From JABCPE02 sp963519075 (GTDB lineage: Bacteria > Bacteroidota > Bacteroidia > Flavobacteriales > Weeksellaceae): a stretch of DNA of 16,378 bases. Location of the stretch: NCBI GenBank assembly GCA_963519075.1, contig CAUQMH010000031.1:1-16378 (forward strand), written 5' to 3'. A program made the position numbers and the translations under genes. The notes beneath the pieces are model-generated. The model saw nothing but the letters and a program-made list of their open reading frames with translations, made no database searches and was not told the DNA's origin. Positions 1 to 4,762 of the stretch are shown piece by piece (positions within the stretch are counted from its first letter, which is position 1; each line of letters begins with the position of its first letter).

Positions 1-595
1 TATTATAACTGATTACACCGATATGATTAGAAAATTTCTCTAAACTTTCTATAATGTTCTCATTCCCTTCTAAACGAGAATATTTCACATCTTTGATATC
101 TAAATTTAACTTTTGAAGCACGGCATTCAGATTACTTGTATTCGCGCCATCAAAAATCAATTTTTTATCTCCTGATTTGAGCATTTCCTTTATTTCTTCC
201 AAAGAAACATGCTGTTTTTCTGAGTTTTTATTCACCACAAAACACACTGCATCCGCCGCAAAATAAGAAGGCTGCCATGGAAGTTTTGTCTTCACATCCC
301 AGTATTTTCGTTCCTGTTCGGTAAGCTCACGAGACATGATGATAACATCCACTTTATGATTGAGCAAATCCTCCAATACTTGGTCTTCTTTGCTGACTTT
401 TAAGTTTATTTTTGTGTTAGGGTAAGCATTCATATACCGATGAGACAATGCTTCTGCTATATTAGTAAAAGAATCATCATATTGCAGGGTGATTTCGCCA
501 CTGGTATGAACATTAGCCGTTTTTTCTTGCTCTTTTCCTTTACATGAAAAAACCAAAAATGCTGATAAAATATATAAAACTAATTTATTCCTCAT
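1..595 (-). CDS. PstS-like periplasmic substrate-binding lipoprotein, 3' end outside the window
   Basis: The reading frame starts at ATG 593-595 on the minus strand and stays open for 198 codons to the left edge, so the C-terminus is missing. Residues 1-18 form a lipoprotein signal ending in F-S-C, with Cys18 as the lipidation site. The mature part reads like a type-2 periplasmic binding protein of the PstS/PBP-like family: an opening strand with Y-D-D-S-F near residue 40, D-V-I-I-M-S-R-E near 84, and a later P-S-Y-F-A-A-D-A-V segment. Family knowledge suggests phosphate or another small anion as ligand, but no ABC permease or ATPase gene is visible, so the ligand is unknown. The start overlaps the stop of the upstream small gene by 11 bp, which suggests translational coupling. 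The first 48 codons are also present as a decayed copy at 1196-1339. In related bacteria a similar gene commonly follows exbB/exbD/tonB (from memory). Confidence 0.8.
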   Translation of the reverse strand, partial: MRNKLVLYILSAFLVFSCKGKEQEKTANVHTSGEITLQYDDSFTNIAEALSHRYMNAYPNTKINLKVSKEDQVLEDLLNHKVDVIIMSRELTEQERKYWDVKTKLPWQPSYFAADAVCFVVNKNSEKQHVSLEEIKEMLKSGDKKLIFDGANTSNLNAVLQKLNLDIKDVKYSRLEGNENIIESLEKFSNHIGVISYN

Positions 596-785
596 CTCTT
601 CTTTCTTTTCTTAAACGAATAAACGCTCTAACTAACCTAAATACCCCATAAATACAGAGTAAAAAACCCAGCACATTTGCAGGCATAGGCTCTAATTTCA
701 CACCAAATGATTTTGTAATAATCACAAAAATACCTACAATGATATATAAAACCCCTACAATGAATGATAACAAATTATAAAACAT
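585..785 (-). CDS. Small two-segment membrane protein of unknown function
   Basis: This 66-residue protein has two hydrophobic segments, about residues 4-24 and 36-53, separated by a short polar loop (K-S-F-G-V-K-L-E-P-M-P). It ends in a very basic then acidic tail (R-L-R-K-E-R-R-D-E-E). It looks like a small inner-membrane hairpin protein with both ends in the cytoplasm. I do not recognise a named family. Its stop overlaps the pstS-like start by 11 bp, so the two are probably translated together. A -7-like box TATATTTG lies 5 bases before the ATG. A second, frameshifted copy lies at 1322-1530. The differences between the copies upstream of the frameshift are mostly conservative (L/I, S/T, I/V), which supports it being a real, once-selected coding sequence. 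Confidence 0.7.
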   Translation of the reverse strand: MFYNLLSFIVGVLYIIVGIFVIITKSFGVKLEPMPANVLGFLLCIYGVFRLVRAFIRLRKERRDEE

Positions 786-790
786 AGTGA

Positions 791-798
791 CAAATATA
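791..798 (-). promoter_or_regulatory. Candidate -7 box upstream of the small membrane protein gene
   Basis: The minus strand reads TATATTTG, a full match to the Bacteroidota -7 consensus TAnnTTTG, just before the ATG at 785. It follows the T tract of the hairpin at 803-838, so any -33 element would fall inside that hairpin. The duplicated copy has the same box at 1536-1543. The match is good, but spacing to a TTTG -33 element is poor. Confidence 0.35.
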
Positions 799-802
799 AT
801 AA

Positions 803-838
803 AAAAAGAGAAGCAAAATACTTCTCTCTTTTTATTAT
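803..838. terminator. Hairpin flanked by T and A tracts, duplicate of the tonB terminator
   Basis: AGAGAAG pairs with CTTCTCT around a short loop, with A-rich sequence on the left and T-rich on the right, so it could terminate in either direction. It is the copy of the hairpin at 1548-1580 carried by the tandem duplication, and it sits downstream of the decayed tonB fragment. Confidence 0.6.
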
Positions 839-849
839 TAAGTTAAAAG

Positions 850-1339
850 TCATTCAAACTTCATCCTCAATGGAAGGCTGTAATAAGATCTTACATTAAC
901 TCCTCCTTTTTTAGCTGGGTTCCATCCTTTTATGGATCTTACACTCTCTCAGCTTCTCTGTTAAAGTCAGGATTAGATCCTATAGCTTTTACTTGAGAAA
1001 CAGTTCCGTTACTCTTTACTACGAATGTTACTGTTGTAGTAAGAACTCCCTCTCCTTGCACCGCTTCACTATCAAAGTTCTCCATGACTTTTGTTCTAAA
1101 CCCATTCAATCCTCCATCACCATAGTCAGCTTCTACATCTACTGAAGTATGAATCTCCTCCGTGTCTAATGGTTTATCTACGATCTTCACTCCTTCTATA
1201 TTAGCGAAAGTATCATCATACTGCGAAGTGGTTTCACCTCTAGTGTGGAGTGGTGTAGCCTCTTCTTTTTTTGCTCCTCGCTTTTAGATGAAAAAACCAA
1301 AAATGCCAATAAAATATATAAAACTAAATTATTCCTCAT
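850..1339 (-). pseudogene. Chimeric remnant: pstS 5' end fused to tonB 3' end
   Basis: This is the junction product of the tandem duplication. From 1339 down to about 1196 it matches the first 48 codons of the pstS-like gene. From about 1191 down to 850 it matches tonB codons 187 to the stop. Translation from ATG 1337-1339 shows the lipobox Cys changed to Ser (TGT to TCT) and a frame loss around 1285, ending at a TAG about 20 codons later. Past that frameshift, pstS-like residues (Y-D-D-T-F-A-N-I) run in frame straight into tonB-like residues (K-I-V-D-K-P-L-D-T). A GTG-started stretch of 83 codons (939-1190) then holds most of the TonB C-terminal domain. A single-base deletion near 940, in the R-V-V-R region, ends it early. 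The old tonB stop is still visible as TGA at 850-852. Several disabling changes make it a pseudogene. Confidence 0.8.
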
Positions 1340-1530
1340 CTCTTCTTTCTTTTCTTAAACGAATAAACGCTCTAACTAATCTAAATACCCCATAAATACA
1401 AAGTAAAGCACCCAAGACATTCGCCAGGCATAGGCTCTAATTTTACTCCAAATGATTTTGTAATAATCACAAAAACACCAACAATGATATACAAAATCCC
1501 TACAACGAATGTTAATATATTATAAAACAT
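1322..1530 (-). pseudogene. Frameshifted copy of the small two-segment membrane protein
   Basis: From ATG 1528-1530 the translation follows the intact gene at 585-785 for 35 residues, with mainly conservative changes. An extra base near 1425 then shifts the frame after M-P, and a TAG at 1381 ends the product at 49 residues. The second membrane segment and the charged tail are lost in the reading frame, but they remain recognisable in the DNA down to 1322. The original overlap with the pstS start (ATG at 1337-1339) is still visible. A short membrane peptide could still be made, but the gene is best called broken. Confidence 0.8.
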
Positions 1531-1535
1531 CATGA

Positions 1536-1543
1536 CAAATATA
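1536..1543 (-). promoter_or_regulatory. Candidate -7 box, duplicate copy
   Basis: The minus strand reads TATATTTG, the same box as at 791-798, between the tonB terminator hairpin and the broken small gene. It would now drive only pseudogene sequence, and then possibly the intact distal genes by read-through. Confidence 0.3.
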
Positions 1544-1547
1544 ATAA

Positions 1548-1580
1548 AAAAAGAGAAGTATTTTACTTCTCTTTTTTTAT
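1548..1580. terminator. Rho-independent terminator after tonB
   Basis: AGAGAAGTA pairs perfectly with TACTTCTCT around a tttt loop. It is followed on either strand by a T-rich run, so it can work in both directions. It lies about 10 bases past the tonB stop on the minus strand and would separate or attenuate expression between tonB and the distal small gene and pstS-like gene. Confidence 0.75.
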
Positions 1581-1590
1581 TAAGTTAAAA

Positions 1591-2487
1591 TTATTCAAAC
1601 TTCATTTTTAATGGAAGACTATAATAAGATCTTACATTAACTCCTCCTTTTTTAGCTGGTTTCCATCCTTTTATGGATCTTACCACTCTCTCAGCTTCCC
1701 TGTTAAAGTCAGCATTAGAACCCGTAGCTTTTACTTGGGAAACAGTACCATTAGTTTCTACAACGAACTTAACAGTCGTAGTAAGAACACCTTCTCCCTC
1801 TACAGCTTCATTATCAAAGTTCTCCATAACTTTTGCTCTAAACCCGTTCAATCCTCCATTACCATAGTCAGCTTCTACATCTACTGAAGTATGGACGATA
1901 TTAGTGTCTACCTTATTTTCTACCACTTTACTATCATCTCTCTTAGACTGGTTACCTTGTCCTCCTTCCACTCCATCTCTTCTTTGGTCTCCTTGGTAGC
2001 CTGTATCTTTAGTTCCTTCTTGAGTCTTGACTCCTGTAGCTACATCCTTCTTCTCATCATTTGTAGGAGGGGGAGTTTCATTTTTAGGTTCTGCTTTAGG
2101 TTCCGGAACTAAATCCTGAATTGTCTGTTGCTGAGGAATATCATCCACCTTTTGAGCCAAATCCTGAATACTTTGTTCATCCGGTTTTGATTCATGGATT
2201 TCCTCATCTTCTTTTGGTTTTTCCTCTTCTATTTTTTCTTCTGGAGCCTCAGTGTGTTGGAGCAGATCAATATCCACCTGAGTTTCTTTTACTTTTTCCC
2301 CTTCTGTAGCTGCAACATAAACAAGTGGTAAAATAATAGCCGCAACAAAAATTACTGTCCCCAAAAAGAAAGCTTTAGTTAAAAACCATTTATAACTTTT
2401 TCTCAGGTCATAGGCACCATATTCTTTATTTCTATCTTCAAATACAAGTTCCTCAAAATCTGTGTATTCTAATTCTTTATCTGCCAT
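1591..2487 (-). CDS. tonB: TonB family energy-transducing protein
   Basis: This 298-residue protein links the ExbB/ExbD proton motor in the inner membrane to outer-membrane receptors. Residues 1-36 are cytoplasmic and carry the motif F-E-D-R-N-K-E-Y-G-A-Y-D-L-R-K, which I know as typical of Bacteroidota TonB proteins. One membrane anchor spans about 37-60. A long acidic, Lys/Pro/Glu-rich linker (about 62-205) spans the periplasm and contains two short S/T-I-Q-D-L repeats. The TonB C-terminal domain occupies about 207-298, with Y-Y-S-L-P-L-K-M-K-F-E at the end. It starts 15 bp after the stop of the second exbD, so it is in the same operon. Its last 112 codons were copied in the tandem duplication at 850-1191. 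Function is confident; which receptors it serves is not visible. Confidence 0.93.
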   Translation of the reverse strand: MADKELEYTDFEELVFEDRNKEYGAYDLRKSYKWFLTKAFFLGTVIFVAAIILPLVYVAATEGEKVKETQVDIDLLQHTEAPEEKIEEEKPKEDEEIHESKPDEQSIQDLAQKVDDIPQQQTIQDLVPEPKAEPKNETPPPTNDEKKDVATGVKTQEGTKDTGYQGDQRRDGVEGGQGNQSKRDDSKVVENKVDTNIVHTSVDVEADYGNGGLNGFRAKVMENFDNEAVEGEGVLTTTVKFVVETNGTVSQVKATGSNADFNREAERVVRSIKGWKPAKKGGVNVRSYYSLPLKMKFE

Positions 2488-2502
2488 ACTGTTGGTTTTT
2501 AA

Positions 2503-3039
2503 TTATTTCACTTTTTGTTCATAGACAGCCTTTTCAAAAGGCTTAATCTCTCCTATAGCAAATCTCTTACTACCAGTAATTTCCATCTCATCAAGGATAT
2601 CAACGAAATTTCTAAAACTTGCATCTTCCATTGGTTTGATAATCACTGTAAAGAAATCTGGTTTCTTCGCTCTACCTTTTGCTTGAGCTATTACCTTTTC
2701 TACTCCTTCACGGTCATAGGTAGTTTCTACCAATGTTTCTACATTAAGACCTGCGGCATCTTTCTGATGATAGAACAACTTATTATCCTTTGCAATAATA
2801 AATGTAATAGAATTGGTCAAATCAATTTCTGGAGTTGGCACCTCTTGCCCTGGCTTCGGCTTCGCAGGAAGTCCCAAATCCATAATGTTTGGTTTGGTGA
2901 AAGTAGTGGTAAACATAAAGAATGTAATCAATAGGAATCCCAAATCCACCATCGGTGTCATGTCTACTCTTGTAGACTGCTTTTTGGAGCGTACTTTTCC
3001 TCCTTTACCACCTTTGTCTTGTACTTGTACTTCTGCCAT
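2503..3039 (-). CDS. exbD: ExbD/TolR family biopolymer transport protein (second of two)
   Basis: The 178-residue protein has a basic N-terminus (about 1-24), a single membrane segment at about 29-46 and a periplasmic domain. The segment D-M-T-P-M-V-D-L-G-F carries Asp32, which corresponds to the proton-path aspartate of ExbD/TolR proteins. With ExbB it forms the proton-driven stator that energises TonB. It lies 16 bp after the first exbD and 15 bp before tonB. A glycine- and lysine-rich leader (K-G-G-K-G-G-K) is notable but common in this phylum. Two different exbD genes in a row suggest a heteromeric ExbD assembly or separate jobs; that is inference. Confidence 0.93.
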   Translation of the reverse strand: MAEVQVQDKGGKGGKVRSKKQSTRVDMTPMVDLGFLLITFFMFTTTFTKPNIMDLGLPAKPKPGQEVPTPEIDLTNSITFIIAKDNKLFYHQKDAAGLNVETLVETTYDREGVEKVIAQAKGRAKKPDFFTVIIKPMEDASFRNFVDILDEMEITGSKRFAIGEIKPFEKAVYEQKVK

Positions 3040-3055
3040 TTTTATTCTTTTATGT

Positions 3056-3646
3056 TTATTCTTCTGTTGTCACCAACACAAATTTATAAAACTCTATATC
3101 TCTCAGTCCTTCAAAAAGAACTTTAAACTTATCATAAGATGCGCCTCCATCACCTTTTACAGCAAGTTTAGCTTCTCTGTTAATCTTTGCATTATTCTGT
3201 ACCCACTCTACTAGCTGCGTGTTTGCACTATCCATTGGTATTGAGCCTTTGTATTTTTTTCTCTGATCCTCTGGCAACTGAAGAAAAGCCTTCAACTGTG
3301 CAACTGGAACCCCTACAAACTGAGTGTTTTGGAATGCAGTCTTTTCTTGCTCTGTGAATGTTATATTATATTTTTCACCCATTGTTTCTAACAATTCTAC
3401 TCTTTGAGATGGATTATTAGTCGGTGAAAAATAATATCTTCCGTCTTTTGTTACACTAATAGTCATTGTATTATCTCCTTCTGTAAGTTTAGATTTTGAT
3501 ATAGAAGAAGGGGTTACAATGTCCTCGACATCGGGTTGTTTAAACTCCGTTGTCAAGATAAAGAAGGTAAGAAGCAGGAATGCAACATCACACATGGCAG
3601 TCATATCAGTAACTACTCCGTGTCTTTTTGGTTTGATTCTTGCCAT
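3056..3646 (-). CDS. exbD: ExbD/TolR family biopolymer transport protein (first of two)
   Basis: This 196-residue protein has a short basic start (R-I-K-P-K-R-H-G), then one membrane segment at about 18-34 with the key aspartate in A-M-C-D-V-A-F (Asp20). Its periplasmic part is longer than in the second ExbD and contains an extra helical-looking stretch rich in E, K and Q (about 90-135) that classical 140-residue ExbD proteins lack. The C-terminal part returns to the ExbD pattern (F-K-V-L-F-E-G-L-R-D-I). It follows exbB by 70 bp and precedes the second exbD by 16 bp. Similarity to its neighbour is limited to the membrane segment and general layout, so these are old paralogues rather than a recent duplication. 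Confidence 0.9.
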   Translation of the reverse strand: MARIKPKRHGVVTDMTAMCDVAFLLLTFFILTTEFKQPDVEDIVTPSSISKSKLTEGDNTMTISVTKDGRYYFSPTNNPSQRVELLETMGEKYNITFTEQEKTAFQNTQFVGVPVAQLKAFLQLPEDQRKKYKGSIPMDSANTQLVEWVQNNAKINREAKLAVKGDGGASYDKFKVLFEGLRDIEFYKFVLVTTEE

Positions 3647-3716
3647 TATCTATTTATATTTTAATTAAACTTCTTACTAAATTTAGATGAAAATCAAGAT
3701 GAATTTTCACTAAATC

Positions 3717-4580
3717 TTATTTATGATTTTCAGCGAAAGACTGCTGAATAGACATTGCGATTTCATCAATCTTAAATGTCATACCATCTATCTTAGATGT
3801 AAAGAAGTTATAAAATATGATAGCAATAGCAGATGTACCAATTCCTAATGCTGTGTTAATCAAGGCTTCTGAGATACCGATAGATAGGGCTGCAGCATCT
3901 GGAGTTCCTCCTCCTGAACCTAATGCATAGAACGCACCAATCATCCCCATTACGGTACCTAATAACGCTACCAATGTAGCTACTGTTCCTAATGTAGAAA
4001 GGATAGACATGTTCTTTTCCATCATAGGCATTTCTAGAGTAGTAGCCTCTTCGATAGATTTGTTAAGAGCAGCCATTTTTTGTTCTCTGTTCATTGTAGT
4101 ATCTTTGCTAAGAGCCTTATAAGTAGTCAAAGCTTCCTTAACAACATTTCCTACAGAACCTCTTTGTTTGTCACATTCTTCCTGCGCTTCAGAAATTCTA
4201 TTTTCTTTTAAAAGTTGTCTGATTTTCAAAACGAAACCTTCAAGATTTCCTGCCCCTTCTGCTTTATTCAAAACGAAGAAACGCTCTAAAGAGAATACCA
4301 ATACTGTAACAGCAAATGTAATAAGAACAGGTACGATAAACCCTCCTAAATACACCATCCCAATAATACGCTTAGGTACCAAGTCCTTAGCTGCTATATC
4401 ACTAAAAGCGACAGACATTCCAGAAAGTCCTTCATTTTTAAAGTTACCTGGATTACCAAAAACAAATAGATAAATACAAATACCTACTACTAATAAAAGT
4501 GGTAATACTAAAAATGGGTTAAGACCTCCTGTTTTTCTTGCAACTACTTGTTGCTCTTGAGTTGAAACATTCATTTCCAT
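3717..4580 (-). CDS. exbB: MotA/TolQ/ExbB proton channel family protein
   Basis: The 287-residue protein is the membrane channel partner of ExbD. Four hydrophobic segments are visible at about 23-41, 77-97, 192-217 and 236-259; the first is extra compared with the three of E. coli ExbB. The conserved MotA/TolQ/ExbB core covers about 110-280, including L-S-T-L-G-T-V-A-T-L-V-A-L-L-G-T-V-M-G-M and the G-I-S-E-A-L-I-N-T-A-L-G-I motif. It is the first gene of the operon, so its promoter should drive exbB-exbD-exbD-tonB. ATG at 4580 is followed by another ATG two codons later; either could be used. Confidence 0.93.
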   Translation of the reverse strand: MEMNVSTQEQQVVARKTGGLNPFLVLPLLLVVGICIYLFVFGNPGNFKNEGLSGMSVAFSDIAAKDLVPKRIIGMVYLGGFIVPVLITFAVTVLVFSLERFFVLNKAEGAGNLEGFVLKIRQLLKENRISEAQEECDKQRGSVGNVVKEALTTYKALSKDTTMNREQKMAALNKSIEEATTLEMPMMEKNMSILSTLGTVATLVALLGTVMGMIGAFYALGSGGGTPDAAALSIGISEALINTALGIGTSAIAIIFYNFFTSKIDGMTFKIDEIAMSIQQSFAENHK

Positions 4581-4643
4581 ATCTAAACTAAATTATAAAT
4601 TATTTTTTGATTGCGTAAAATAAATACTTTTTTTTGTTCTACA

Positions 4644-4651
4644 CAAATTTA
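4644..4651 (-). promoter_or_regulatory. Likely -7 box of the exbB-exbD-exbD-tonB operon
   Basis: The minus strand reads TAAATTTG, a perfect TAnnTTTG box, in the 182-bp gap between exbB and leuS, 63 bases upstream of the exbB ATG. The upstream region is T-rich (TTTTC about 15-19 bases away) but lacks a clean TTTG -33. No Fur-like palindrome was recognised. The rest of 4581-4762 is AT-rich, without other visible structure and without a clear leuS terminator. Confidence 0.5.
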
Positions 4652-4762
4652 TTTCATCAAAAATTGAAAATTTTAAGAAATAAATCTGTTTTTTAATTAA
4701 AATAAGCTTCTATATTTATAGAATAATCAAAAACTTTACCAAATTTTAAAATCTTTATCAAA

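Larger units (their letters stand above)
452..1193. repeat. Direct repeat, outer copy of a ~742 bp tandem duplication
   Basis: This unit contains, read on the minus strand, the tonB 3' end, the hairpin, the small membrane gene and the first 48 pstS codons. It matches 1194-1935 with an offset of 741-745 bases, drifting by single-base indels. In this copy the small gene and pstS are intact, and the tonB part is the decayed one. By eye the tonB portions agree at roughly 85-90 percent. The boundaries are approximate to about 5 bases. Confidence 0.8.
1194..1935. repeat. Direct repeat, inner copy of a ~742 bp tandem duplication
   Basis: This is the second unit of the tandem duplication. Here the tonB 3' end is intact and the small gene and pstS 5' end are broken. 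Adjacent repeats with complementary intact parts are exactly what a head-to-tail duplication leaves after one internal copy of each gene decays. Confidence 0.8.

Noticed and set aside
939..1190. GTG-started 83-codon frame as a functional short TonB domain
   Set aside because: It lacks a signal or anchor, is cut short by a one-base deletion and lies at the junction of a decayed tandem copy.
1673..2309. Three plus-strand open frames opposite tonB
   Set aside because: They arise from the Glu/Lys/Pro-rich linker of tonB read backwards and have no coherent protein features.
2813..3214. Plus-strand open frame of 133 codons across both exbD genes
   Set aside because: It is antisense to two well-supported exbD genes and spans their junction; no signal or domain.
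2503..3646. Two consecutive exbD genes as a possible recent duplication
   Set aside because: They differ in length and sequence outside the membrane segment, and paired exbD genes are common in this phylum.
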